A stretch of 64,000 bases of DNA, from assembly GCA_036426205.1 (NCBI GenBank), contig CM071579.1, positions 19,888,782 to 19,952,781 of the forward strand. Reading direction: 5' to 3'. The stretch's first letter is position 1. Every line of letters begins with the position of its first letter. A program made the position numbers and the translations under genes. Shown here piece after piece: positions 38,320 through 49,167 of this stretch. The notes below the pieces were generated by a model. The model saw only the letters and a list, made by a program, of their open reading frames with translations. It was not told the origin of the DNA and did not search any database. Source of the stretch: Ascaphus truei. Its lineage: Eukaryota; Chordata; Amphibia; Anura; Ascaphidae.

Positions 38320-38570
38320 GGCTGGGGCCATGGTACAGCAAACCGTGCTGAGCGAACAGACTGCCATAAGACAGTGTTCGCGTCTATGCCGCTTGTGGGC
38401 GCTCAAGAAATCAGTTCAAACTGATTTCTTAGCGCGACAGGCCGGTCGTCCAATGAGGGTGAACCAGCTCTGTGACGCCCCTAGGCACGCCCCCAACGGC
38501 CAGGTAAGCACCCGCTCTCTGACCAGCCTCTGCACGGGCAAAGGCACCATGCCCCGGGACTTAGAGAGAG
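38320..38570. mobile_element. Harbinger-like MITE remnant
   Basis: It starts TAAGGCTGGGGCCATGGT, similar to the ends of the TTA-flanked elements at 52805 and 58864, and shares CAATGAGGGTGAACCAG-type and GTGACGCCC text with them. The right end is not defined. Confidence 0.5.
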
Positions 38571-38589
38571 TATATGTTATAGGCGTGTG

Positions 38590-39007
38590 CAGTGCCGTCT
38601 TAACACATGGGCACGCTGGGCAGTTGGCCGGGGGCCCCACGAGCCCAGGGGCCCCACGCTAATCTATGCACAGACCAGAATGTAACACTAATCTTTCCGA
38701 TCACCCGATCACAACATTCAGATCTCCCGCTAACTCGGTAGAAGGAGAAAAATGGCGACTTGTAGCGGAGAGTTGGCGTGTCTGCATTCGCAAGAGAAAT
38801 GTTGCCGGTTTTATTGCTTGCAATGTTATGGAAGCAGAATATTGTAACGGAATCGCGGGAGGCAATTAAATGGTTTTGTTGTAGGTACCAATAAATATAA
38901 GTTTATTTTATCGATAATTTACATTTTTATTCCTGTGAGTGGTTGTGTAGGCCGGGACCAGTGCACTGCTTTGCCCGGGGGCCTATAATGCTGTGAAGAC
39001 GGCCCTG
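38590..39007. mobile_element. hAT-type element, family C (418 bp)
   Basis: Begins CAGTGCCGTCTTAAC and ends GTGAAGACGGCCCTG, imperfect inverted ends. Flanking 8-mers GGCGTGTG and GGCGTGTT match at 7 of 8. The interior is non-coding. Confidence 0.78.
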
Positions 39008-39679
39008 GGCGTGTTTAGCTACAGACGAGGCGTTAATTGGAAAAACAGAACAGTCCTGAGGTAATCCAAGGAGTAATATTACTGACGCTTACAACTTTTG
39101 CTTATAATTTAACGTCCGTTCACATTATAAAATTTTGAACAAACAAAAAAAAAAAGCACTCAGGATGCAACAGCGGCAAAGAGAAGCAGTATTGGTGGCG
39201 AAGGTGAAATTTGGCTTAAAGGCCCTCTTTGGAGCACATCCACACTGTGCGATACCAGGAAAGAGACGCTTTCCAGAATGAACTTGGCAAGCTACACTGA
39301 GAAATACAGTCTCCTTTCTAAGTGGAGATGTATGAAACTTTCGTCCGATGTCACAAAATGTGCGTTTTTCATGCACAGCTGAGAGTTTGCAAGCGATTCA
39401 CAAAGTCTTATGTTACAGGCGTAGCAACTTTGCTAATTTCTCTAAAATGAGAAACTAGATTTGATTAATGTTAGTAATAGGACTCGTCATATTTCGCTCA
39501 CTGTCTGACCATATTTCACTAAAAATTTGCAAAATCTAAGACTCATACTTGGCAAAATGTTTCCAAGGAATCGAACATTGTGAAGAAAAATTTTAAAAAG
39601 TTTCCAACTGCATTTTGGATGTTTTCACACATCTCCATTTCCAAGGAAGACATCACGTATACTACCAAGCCAGCAAACT

Positions 39680-39757
39680 GCGCGTGTACAATATCAGTCC
39701 TTCCTGCGCGCGTACAATATCAGTCCTTCCTGCGCGCGTACAATATCAGTCCTTCCT
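39680..39757. repeat. 26-bp tandem repeat, 3 copies
   Basis: Unit GCGCGCGTACAATATCAGTC then CTTCCT. The first copy differs by one base. No interspersed unique spacers, so it is not a CRISPR. Confidence 0.9.
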
Positions 39758-41505
39758 GTGCAAAGTGCTATTCTCCAATCTTCCACCATCACTCCTTGTG
39801 AAGAAAATACATTTCCATACAGATTTGAGACTTTATAGGAAGAGGCTAAGATGAATGAATATAGAAAGAGAGACATTTCCGCTAAGTCTTAACACAGAAC
39901 TAGAATTTATTGGTGAATCAACATTTTGATGGCGTGGAGAGGCGGCCAAAATGCTGATTAACCAATAAATGTGAATACTACATTAGTACTGATTAAATCA
40001 ATGGGTCTCGCACAGTTGTACTGCATGATTGCGGTTACAGAACTTTAAGGAACAAATAAGCTTCTTAAAACTCTGCAGTACTCCACTGCAAAATTAATAA
40101 CAGATTTGTTATCAATAACCAATTGAAATGGTGCCAACTGTTGCTTGAATGTCAGCTGCGCGTGCCAGAAAGTACAGCATTAGTCACACAGCCAAAGGAA
40201 GCACAGAAATATGTTTCCAATTGTTCTGGCCTCGAACAGACTTGCAATCCGTAACTATTAGCTGAGCAACACACAAGTATAGAACTGGTAAGTTCACTTA
40301 CAAACAGGTTCACATACAAAACACCAACATTACAGGTTAGACCTCGTTGTGCAATTCCTGGAAAGCAAATCAAAATCTAGGCTCAGGACTTAAATAAAAA
40401 AATAATCACATTTTGACCCTTGGCACAATACAAATGTATCCTAATAGTCTGCCATTGGGTCACATTTAAAATGGCAGTCCCCATTTCAACACAGGCAGAA
40501 ATCCTGGGGTAACATTCATTCTCTCTGCTAAAAACTGATTTATAGACCAGCATTTCCCCCAACGCAAGAATAACTTGAGCTACCTTCTTTCCAAATTGTA
40601 ATGGGCTATAAACATTAGTCTCGGAGTAATTTGCTATGTGAGGTGTGTATGGTTCGTGCCTTTTGGATGTGTAGGAAGAGACAGAAAAAAGCATTCAAAA
40701 AAAAAATGGAATAATCTCTTCTAGAAACATTTTCAAAAGCAGGAGCAAAAATTTGCAATTCCATCCTGAGAATGATCATTCTGCAATACGGAGTCATACG
40801 GACGAGACCAATAAGGCCTCCAGGACTAGTGTCAAATACATCCGATAACAGCCTCTGCTGAAGGTCTTCAGTCGCTTACTGCAGTGTCTCTGCTTTATCT
40901 AGGCCGCCATTACATAACCAGAGACAGGAAAAAAAAAGGTCTTTGTAATAAAAATATACATAGTCCATGTAGAAGTGATACAATTAATGATTAGCTGATG
41001 TGTAAAGCAGCTGTCCCATGTGTGTACACGGAAATAGTCGCACTCCACTAAAAATGGCGTCCTGCCTGGGTGCAAACCACAAGTACTGGAACACGGGAAA
41101 ACAGAGAATCCTTTTTCAAGGCTCCTGTAGTGAGCGGAAAAGTTGTTTTGTCAAACTTTTTTCTTTATCCCTGGTGTGCCAGCTCTATATCCATCTATCT
41201 ATATATTAAATGAAACAGGGGTGGGGGGGTCAGTGTCTCACAGGATTCGCCGCTGCTCCCGCAGTTCTATTAGTGACAGTGGCAGCTATATCTGTGTCAA
41301 AACTGGCACACATCTCCGGACAGCAGGACCACCTTTCCGCTCCAGGAATCACTGGTTCAGGTATAAAATTAAAAAAAAAAAAAAAGGAGCAGCCAGAACT
41401 GCTGCTGTAAAATTAAATGTATATTAAGTAGCCTCTTATGGCGCCTGTGCATTGTTACACTAGGCTGCTAACATATCCTGTCACAATGGATAAAGAGGAA
41501 GTGAG

Positions 41506-41507
<2 letters not shown>

Positions 41508-41537
<30 letters not shown>
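41508..41537. repeat. (CA)n microsatellite
   Basis: About 15 CA units. Confidence 0.93.
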
Positions 41538-41631
41538 TTGTGTGCCTGCAGTTCTGCTCAACATGATTAAGAACCCCGTGAGGTTTCAAAAGCTTGTAAC
41601 TTGTCCAATTAACAAAAGAATTACACTGCAG

Positions 41632-41820
41632 CACGAGAGGCCACCTCCAGTCCTCAAGGGCCAGCAAAAGGTCAGGTTCAGAATACCCCTGCTTCAGCAC
41701 AAGTGGCTCAATTAGTGGGTCAGTCAGTCAGTCAAAGACTGAGCCACCTGTGCTGAAGCAAGGACATCCTGAAAACCTGACCTGTTGGTGGCCCTTAAGA
41801 ATGGGAGTTGCCCACCCCTG
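41632..41820. mobile_element. Palindromic hAT-type MITE, family A, complete
   Basis: Flanked by CACTGCAG (41624-41631) and CACTACAG (41821-41828), 7 of 8 identical. The right end reads GTTGCCCACCCCTG. An internal TCAGTCAGTCAGTC expansion distinguishes this copy. Confidence 0.88.
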
Positions 41821-41828
41821 CACTACAG

Positions 41829-42788
41829 TCTGCTACAAAAACCAAGAAAGAAAGCCCTCCCCAGGGAAGGACTCTCTCGTTGGTTTATCCTGCGTATGTT
41901 AGGTGATGGCAGAAGGTGACAAAAACAACATGGCAATGTCAGCAAGAATGAAATTAAATATTAGACCATTTGCATTCCCAAAATGCAAATACAACATTTG
42001 TATCGGGAACAAGAGGTAAGCAAGGTCAGAGCTCAGTTAGCATGGGCACCGTCGACATTAGCAAGTAGGTAAACAAAGCGGCCTTCGTTCTCTGCAGGAA
42101 ACCTCGCCAATACATATAAAAGCATAGCCACTGTTTTATTCATAAGACAATACAGACACTGAAAGAGGCACCACATAACACCTCACAGAACACGTGGCCA
42201 TCAAGAAAGTGGATTTCAGCAAGTCATACGTGGGGGGCGAACACGGCGCAGCGCCACTCTCCCATTGTCAATAGGGAAACCGCTTAGGATGTAGGTTTTA
42301 ATGACGCTGCTTATGGAGTGAGAGACCAGTGGAAGTCACTAAGCCACAATGTCCGCCTGCTGCAGGCCACAATTGAGATTCACAAGTCAAGGTGCTTTCT
42401 CCAGCCTCACACGCATCACTGAATTTCCGGGTCCTCGCACGATGATTATGGGAGGTCGCTTACACGGAAAGCAGATGGGAACGTCACAAGGCTGCTTTTA
42501 TTCCCCAAATTGTGGGTCACTTTACAGCAGAATGTAGCCACCAATTCTCTGTATAGCTAGAATACGTGAGGCACCAACAAAACACACCCTAAGGACACAC
42601 AGAATGTTCCACTCCCGACGAGTAGCTCAGCACACAGTTAAAAAGGTAAAACGCCTTTGCCTCATAAATACCGGCAGAAGTTGAACAATTTCCCATCTGT
42701 GACTCAGCCCTTGCATGGAGTTATTAACCCTCTACTGCCAGCGGTGCACAGAGCAGCACTGCAAACATGCAGAACTTCCCTGGTTAAT
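41829..42788. other. Upstream DNA, nothing recognised
   Basis: Short open frames only, no motif. Confidence 0.45.
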
Positions 42789-42789
42789 G

Positions 42790-42930
42790 CAGGGGTGGCC
42801 AGCTCCAGGGCCTCCAACAGGTCAGGTTTTCAGGCTATTCCTGCTTCAGCACAGGTTGACTGAGCCATTGATTGAGCTACCTGTGCTGAAGCAGGGAAGG
42901 CCTGGCCTGTTGATGGTCCTTGAGAACCTA
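42790..42930. mobile_element. hAT-type MITE, family A, partial
   Basis: Starts GCAGGGGTGGCCAGCTCCAG. The second arm ends at GATGGTCCTTGAGAACC and lacks the terminal CCCCTG. Confidence 0.75.
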
Positions 42931-42984
42931 GGAATAGATACAAAGGGATCATAATGATGATAAATATGAAGAATTAACTACGCC

Positions 42985-43068
42985 CTTCACACCCCCCCCA
43001 CCCCTGCCCTCCACCCCCCCTACCCCTGCCCTTCACCACCCCCTACCCTTCAACCCCCTCTACCCCTC
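42985..43068. repeat. C-rich low-complexity tract
   Basis: Repeated CACCCC(C)TACCCCTGCCCTTC units, decayed. Confidence 0.8.
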
Positions 43069-43158
43069 AAGGCATGTCCATTAGCAGGTCCTAACACTCC
43101 CTGAGTTAAAATTCTTATTTACCTGTCTAATTACAGGAAGATTGAAATGCATTGGATC

Positions 43159-43946
43159 TGTCAGAACCCAGAAAAATGAAACTGACCTGCCAACTTGGAA
43201 TGTGGGGAGGGGTGGGCTTAAACCTAAAACAAAAAAAGATGCCGAAAGCTACTTCCAATGTGTGAGGAATCAGGGAATACGTCCTTTGCAACATGTTCCC
43301 TCCTTACCTGTCTCCGCACAGACCTCAGCTCTGGCATCAGCGCGTGCGCGCACCCCCGCTCTGCTTACAGAGCGCGCACGTGCAGCTCTTCTAACGCTGC
43401 CACAGAGCTTAGCTCCGCCCCCTCGGAGGCGCCGCGCTTCTCTCGCGAGCGGCGCGCTCACGTGACCCCGTGCACCGCTCCCCAGCTGCTAGGCAACTAA
43501 TCGTATGCCACTTGTCTCCTGTAGCCTATCGTGGCTCCCGCTGGGGCCGCACCTCCGCTCCGCCTCTTGTCCTATTGGCCCACGCCAGTACTTATACCCT
43601 GCTCATGCTCAGTCATTGCTGAGCATAACTAGCTGTAGCCTTGTGCTCTTGTGCTCCTGTGTCTGTTGTGCCTTGCTCTTGTCTCGCTGTCTCTTGCAGT
43701 TTTGGACTCTACGTGTACCGACCCAGCTTGACTACTGAACCCCCTGTGGATATCGACCCTGGCTTACCCTCGACTACGTGTATCTCTCCAACCCAGACAA
43801 CGGCTCTACGGACTTCTACAGTTCTGATATCTCCCACCCCAGACCACGGCTTTACGGACTTACACTATTCTGACTTCTCCATCCCAAACCTTGGCAAGTA
43901 TCTGGACTAACCCGCTCTCTCCAACTCAGACCCGGCTACGTTGACA
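43159..43946 (+). mobile_element. Candidate solo LTR, ends unsure
   Basis: Begins TGTCAGAACCC and ends CTACGTTGACA, with TGTCA/TGACA inverted ends. A CG-rich U3-like part, a CTTATACC box near 43590 and repeated CCGACC/ACGGCTTTACGG text follow. No target duplication is visible, so the limits are tentative. The CpG richness could be mistaken for a promoter island. Confidence 0.45.
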
Positions 43947-44084
43947 ATCCGTCTTCCAGGCACCCCCGCTGCTCTGGGTGCGTGGTTCTATACTTCCCCA
44001 CCTCAGTACCGAGGTCCTGTCTTGCTCATGGCAAGCACAAGCGTTAAACAATGTGACAAAAATACACAGCACTATGTATTTATG

Positions 44085-44275
44085 TCACATTGGAAGTAGC
44101 TTTGACCATAACTTAGATTGTAAGCTCTTGAGGCAAGGACTCATTTTCCTATTTTTTTCAGAAGCGCATATTCCCATTATATGTTATAATTTGATGTCAC
44201 GTGTATTGCTGCTGTAAAGTGCTATGTACCTTGATGGCTCTATATCAATAAAGATATATACATACATAGAAGAAG
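44085..44275 (+). mobile_element. L2/CR1-like LINE 3' tail
   Basis: GATTGTAAGCTCTTGAGGCA, then TGTAAAGTGCTATGTACC, then AATAAAGATATATACATACATA. This is the usual 3' end of the LINE family also seen at 53106 and 56736. Confidence 0.7.
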
Positions 44276-45180
44276 CCTTTCTGTGTGTACAAACCTGAAG
44301 CACTCGCCCTTTGTTTTAATTTTCATTATTTAAAATTTGTCCCATTCTGAAATTGAGGCCTCAATCTTTTGATTGAACACCAGATAATGTGTAACACAAC
44401 CTGTAAGGGGAACTTAAAAAAGAAAGTGCTAGAAATGCAATAACAATATTAATATAGTCATCTAAGGTAAAACACAAAAGTCTCTCTTGTTGAGAGGTAT
44501 GTGATAGTCCTTTTGAAATGTGGCAAATGCTTAACGTCCATCAGTGGTTGGTGCCTTTTCTTTCAGAGTATTCCCAACTCTTGTGTAATAGAAGTTCTGC
44601 AGTGGGTTAGAAAAGAAGGGCACGTCACTTAAATGGTACCGATTATTTTAATAACAGTTTAAAACAATAACGGGATACGTTGCACTCACAAGGTGAGTGC
44701 TGTCACACAGCACACTGGAGGGTTATCATTTCATATTTCAGACCCTTGCTCAGTTCAGAATAGGATTGTGGGTAAGAAAGGCCTTTAGCACCATAACATA
44801 GGTATTTCATTATTGCTGGTTAACCCTAGAAACTGCTGTATGGACAGTCCGCTTATCTAATTATAAGCTGTCTCATTTTGCTAGTTGCATTTCTGTTGTG
44901 CTTTCCCCATTAGACACCCGGCAGTGCATACGCCTTTGGGAAAAGAATGAACATGTGTTTCTTTTAAACATACAAATTAATCGTTCCTGGCGCTGTGAAA
45001 AAAGTCCAAAATACCAAAATACCGTGAACCAACAAGGCAGTCTCTAGTACAGGCTTCCTTAGGCAAATTGATGGTCTTGATAGTGGTTAGTCAGACAGGG
45101 GTGTTGTCTTTTAATGATGTTCTGCTGCCTCTGAAATTACAGAAAAAACAGCAGGGCACGCCAATTGCGTAGTACGTTTC
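44276..45180. other. Unassigned DNA
   Basis: No motif recognised. The right part may belong to the 3' end region of the Penelope-like element. Confidence 0.4.
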
Positions 45181-45665
45181 ATCAATTGTCCCCTATCTAA
45201 AACCCTAAAATCCTACTTACAGGATAAGGGCTCGCAAAGTACAGGGGAGAGAATCTGTGCCACACGTCCCTTCTCCTCAGATCGTCTCACGGATCCCACG
45301 TGGTCTGGTCTGCAGGAGTCTCCCTCACTCAGCGGTGGTATTGATAGAGATAGTTCACTCCAACGCTCCCACGGATGCACGGGTGGGGGGGGGGGGGGGA
45401 AAGGGTGTGGAATATGAAACAATACTAGTGTGATAACGTACAGGATTTAATGACACAAGTAAAACGTTAAAATCACACTTACATAAAAACAGGGTATCAA
45501 ATACAGCTCACAATGCCGTCCGCAACCTGCACAGCTCCTAATACCGCCGAGGAGAGGATCGCCGCACGCTACACTCGATCCCGGAAATTCGAGTGACGCC
45601 AGCGATACAGCAGACCGGAACTCTCCTCGCGTCAGGAACTACGGGTGCCCGAACAGTCCAAAACA

Positions 45666-45731
45666 CTAAGCTCCTCCTCCCTACGTGTTTCGTGACCAGT
45701 TGTCACTTCCTCAGGGGATAATGGAGCTTAG
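45666..45731 (-). ncRNA. Hammerhead ribozyme-like motif of the Penelope-like element
   Basis: On the minus strand the core reads CTGAGGA, then stem II GTGAC/GTCAC with loop AACTG, then GAAA, then a two-pair stem III (AC..GT with loop AC) and the cleavage triplet GTA. Stem I pairs TCCC with GGGA inside and CTAAGCTCC with GGAGCTTAG outside (9 perfect pairs). All conserved core bases of the minimal type I fold are present (CUGANGA, GAAA, NUH). Short stem III hammerheads are known from Penelope-like elements. It lies about 390 bp downstream of the element's ORF stop, on the same strand, where the terminal repeat is expected. Confidence 0.8.
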
Positions 45732-46122
45732 TGGATAGGCTATTTATACGCAAAACCTAAGTGAAAGGACCCTCCTACAAAGGGATGGGCTAGAAGTTAC
45801 GGCTATACAATACATTAGTCTACAATCAGTTAAAAAGCAAAATGGGATCAAAAATGATAACATACACAATCGCCTAGGAGCCATCAATAGCATATAAATT
45901 ATGGGGGGGAATGACCTTAAATACTCTTGAAATGAATATAAGAACAATTGATATAACATACATAATCAACTAATTCTAAAAATTACATATATATATAAAA
46001 AATACATATAAGTTCTTAAAAAATACCAGATACAGATAAGGAATTGTACATTATTAATATATCTGCCATAGTAACAGTTAAAAAACACCTATTGACCACT
46101 TTAACATTAATAATGATCTATT

Positions 46123-47376
46123 TTAAGAGTCTTTTAAAAAGGCCGCTAAGTCGAAATCGATATTTAGGCCAAGGGGGGACAGTGTCTTAAGTACATAAAT
46201 CCAATAACTTTCCCTTTTGGATACCAAATTAAGTCTGTCTCCCCCACGCCAACTAACTTTAGGATTATCGATTCCTATACATAACAGACCCTCTGGGTTC
46301 TGACCATGGTGTATTTTAAAATGATTGGAGACACTATGAGTCTCGAGACCCCTCTTGATATTGTAGACGTGTTCAGCGAACCGTCTTTTGAGGGGTCTCC
46401 CTGTCCGGCCTACATATTGCAGGCCGCATGGACATTCTAATAAATATACACAAAAATTGGTCCTGCAATTAATAAAAGTTCTAATATCAAAGCTGACCCC
46501 TGTTACATTAGATTTAAAATTTTTGGTCTTTTTACTATGCTTGCATCCAATACAGTTACTACATGTATAATAGCCCTTCAGATCATTCAACCATGTTACA
46601 TGGCGATCTCTAAGGCCATCAATGGGACAACTAGGAGAAAGGGAGGATTTCAAATTCCTAGCCCTTCTATAAACAATTTTGGGTTTATTGGGGAGAATGG
46701 TTTTCAGGGTCGGATCTCTAAGGAGAATGCCCAAATGTTTATTTAGGGTCTTTGATATAACTGGGGCCAGACCGCTATATTGAGTGATGAAAAAAGGAAA
46801 CTGGTCTTGTGTCTTAGATTTAGGGACTTTTTCCATATCCTTTTTACAAATTAAAGAAGCTCTGTTTATTTTATTGACTTCTGATATAGCCCTGTCTAAT
46901 TCCTGATTTTTATACCCTCTTTCAATGAATTTTGTTTTTAAATCCTTGACCTGCTGTTGATAAATAACATCTTCTGAGCAGTTTCTCCTTATTCTCAGTG
47001 CCTGGCCTTTAGGGATGTTTCGCAGCCACTGAGAGTGGTGGTGACTTGATGCCAATAAATATGTATTGGCATCCACTTTTTTGTGGAAAGTCTTAGTGTG
47101 AACCGTATTGTTTACCACATAAAGAGATAGGTCAAGGAAATTGATATTGATTCTGTTATGGTTAAACGTAAATTTCAGGTTTCTTGTGTTGGTGTTAAGA
47201 TAAACTTTGAATTGCTCTAGTTGATCAATAGACCCTCTCCAGACACACAGCACGTCATCAATGTATCTCTTCCAGAGCACCAGGTTAGCCCTAAATGGGT
47301 TGGAGGACCATATATGATCCTCCTCCCATACGGACATAAATAAGTTCGCGTAACTGGGGGCAAACCTGGTGCCCAT
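46123..47376 (-). CDS. Penelope-like element: RT C-terminal half plus GIY-YIG endonuclease
   Basis: The frame opens MGTRFAPSYANLF and carries the RT catalytic box KRYIDDVLCVW (near 47235-47265), then thumb-like sequence. Near the end come cysteine pairs (YYTCSNCIGCKH) and a GIY-YIG motif (VYLLECPCGLQYVGRT, near 46395-46445) with a downstream RRFAEHVYNI block and a conserved glutamate (SKRESYWIYVL). Order and length match the second half of a Penelope-like polyprotein. This half is intact. The first half lies upstream in another frame (47217-48095). Confidence 0.93.
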   Translation of the reverse strand: MGTRFAPSYANLFMSVWEEDHIWSSNPFRANLVLWKRYIDDVLCVWRGSIDQLEQFKVYLNTNTRNLKFTFNHNRININFLDLSLYVVNNTVHTKTFHKKVDANTYLLASSHHHSQWLRNIPKGQALRIRRNCSEDVIYQQQVKDLKTKFIERGYKNQELDRAISEVNKINRASLICKKDMEKVPKSKTQDQFPFFITQYSGLAPVISKTLNKHLGILLRDPTLKTILPNKPKIVYRRARNLKSSLSPSCPIDGLRDRHVTWLNDLKGYYTCSNCIGCKHSKKTKNFKSNVTGVSFDIRTFINCRTNFCVYLLECPCGLQYVGRTGRPLKRRFAEHVYNIKRGLETHSVSNHFKIHHGQNPEGLLCIGIDNPKVSWRGGDRLNLVSKRESYWIYVLKTLSPLGLNIDFDLAAFLKDS

Positions 47377-48095
47377 AGCGGTGTCTGGAGAAAAAACTCA
47401 TGATTATAGCTGAAAAAGTTATGGGTCAAAATGAAGTTGATTCCATCCAGAATGAACTTCCTCAATCTGTCATCTACCCCAACATCACGTTCTAGAACCC
47501 TCCTAATAGCGTCTATACCCATCTGATGGTCAATTATTGTGTAAAGAGACACTACGTCACACGTTACCCAACACATGTCATCTGTCCAAACCAGATCCTG
47601 TATAAGGGTTAACACCTGTGAAGTGTCCCTTAGATAGGATGGAACCTGCACAACGTATTTTTGAAGAAGATAATCTAAAAACTGGGACAGGTTGGATGTG
47701 AGAGAACGGATCCCTGATATTATCGGGCGGCCCGGGGGTCTAGTGAGGCTTTTATGTAACTTCGGGTTGAAATAAAACATCGGGATTCTGGGTTGTTCAA
47801 TGGCTATAAATTCCATTTCCCTAATAGTAATAATCTCATCCCGGATACCTTGATCCAAAAGCGTCACTAATTTTTCTCTAAACGGAATGGTCGGATTTGA
47901 TTCTAACTTCAAATAAGTACTGCTATCACCCAGAATTCTGAGTGACTCTTCCTCATAGTAGGAAGAATTCATAACAACCACTCCCCCCCCCCCTTTGTCT
48001 GCTGCTTTGATCACTATGTTTGTGTTTGACTCTAGGGATTTGACTGTCCCAGTTTTTAGATTATCTTCTTCAAAAATATGTTGTGCAGGTTCCAT
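47377..48095 (-). pseudogene. Penelope-like element: RT N-terminal part, frameshifted from the rest
   Basis: Translated, this region gives VIKAADKGGGGVVV, LHKSLTRPPGRPIISGI, WVTCDVVSLYTIIDH and ILTHNFFSYNHEFFLQ, the fingers and palm of the RT. Continuity with the following frame is lost at about 47380-47390. About 7 nt appear to be missing compared with the same place at 2640-2660. The N-terminus begins abruptly at 48095 next to a plus-strand fragment, so the 5' part is truncated. Confidence 0.88.
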
Positions 48096-48099
48096 CCTA

Positions 48100-48235
48100 T
48101 CTAAGGTCCGAAACGCGTAGGAGGCTCCTGTTTTTGTCCCCCAAGGGGGTTACCTATCTTCCTGCATGCACGAATAAAGAATAGCAGTTTTATCCTACAC
48201 CTGGCTCTCTGGCTGTGCGCCATTCGTCTTTTTTC
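48100..48235 (+). mobile_element. Fragment of a second Penelope-like element, opposite strand
   Basis: On the plus strand GGTCCGAAACGCGTAGGAGG has the 3' half of a hammerhead core (GAAAC, GC loop, GTA). It is followed by leader-like text ending ATCCTACACCTGGCTCTCTG. The 5' half (CUGANGA) is absent. It sits head-to-head with the minus-strand element. Confidence 0.5.
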
Positions 48236-48327
48236 TTCTGAGATAGGTGATATCCTCTTTTCCAACGTTGATCAAAAGCAGGAATCAGAAGCAGTAGGTG
48301 TTGTCCACTTTTCCACTTCTTTTTGAT

Positions 48328-49027
48328 CTTCCTTTTTAAACTTCAAATCTACTTGAAACATTTCTACTTAGAAGCATATCTGCTTAGAAGCATGGCTGCA
48401 GGCAGCAGTGGCTGTTATGAGTTTACTTATATACTTTTAGAAAGTCACCTGGTTGGCACAACAAACTTAATTAGCACATGTGAGGGACGTTAAAGCAAAT
48501 GGTTTTTCTAAGGTGGGTGTTGTCTTGCACAAGTGTGAAAGCTGAATTAAATTAAGACAGTAGGGGGATGATTTACAGACAGACAGTTTGGAATATGTTT
48601 TTACCTAAATAGAACTAAATACACAGCAGTGGAGGATATCAGGATAGACAGACAGTTTGGAATATGTTTTTACCTGAGGAAAGAGAAGAGAAGAGATAGT
48701 TACATAGTTACATAGTAGATGAGGTTGAAAAAAGACATACGTCCATCAAGTTCAACCTATGCTAAATTTAGACAACAGATACTGTATTCTATATCTATAC
48801 TTATTTATTGATCCAGAGGAAGGCAAACAAAAAAACCCCATTAAGGGGAAAAATTAATTCCTTCCTGACTCCAAGAATTGGCAGTCGGATTAATCCCTGG
48901 ATCAACATCCTTCCCATGTATACTTATTTGGTATATCCCTGTATACCTTTCCCATCTAAAAAGATGAGATGAGTGATTCAATAGTCTTCCTTTTTAAACT
49001 TCAAATCTACTTGAAACATTTCTACTT
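48328..49027. repeat. Direct 44-bp duplication around other repeats
   Basis: CTTCCTTTTTAAACTTCAAA through CATTTCTACTTA occurs at 48328-48372 and 48984-49027. A 30-bp unit (GACAGACAGTTTGGAATATG...) is also doubled at 48577 and 48645. The TTACATAG repeat lies between. Confidence 0.8.
48700..48965. repeat. Interspersed repeat beginning TTACATAGTTACATAGTAG, copy 2
   Basis: Matches 29725 onward almost base for base to CCTTTCCCATCTAAAAAGATG, then stops, so it is shorter. Confidence 0.72.
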
Positions 49028-49167
49028 AAAAGCAGTGCGTTTTCTTATTCAGACCCAGGTGTTTAATAATTATACGTACTCTTGTTGTAGCTGCACGCTA
49101 TGTAATAAAAGTCTTCTGGCAGACTGTTACCCTGAAGTCTTAGAGCGGGGTTTTATTTCTTCCACAA

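Larger units (their letters stand above)
39016..41631. other. Upstream DNA, nothing recognised except two short tandem arrays
   Basis: Contains the 26-bp triple repeat and a CA run listed separately. No exon-like sequence for FAR1 or another gene was seen. Confidence 0.45.

Noticed and set aside
39680..39757. CRISPR-like repeat
   Set aside because: Three head-to-tail copies without spacers in a vertebrate genome; simple tandem repeat.
43300..43560. CpG-rich block as the FAR1 promoter/first exon
   Set aside because: The surrounding text looks like an LTR (TGTCA...TGACA with repeated modules). I found no donor that would fit a 5' UTR exon. FAR1 exon 1 remains unplaced.
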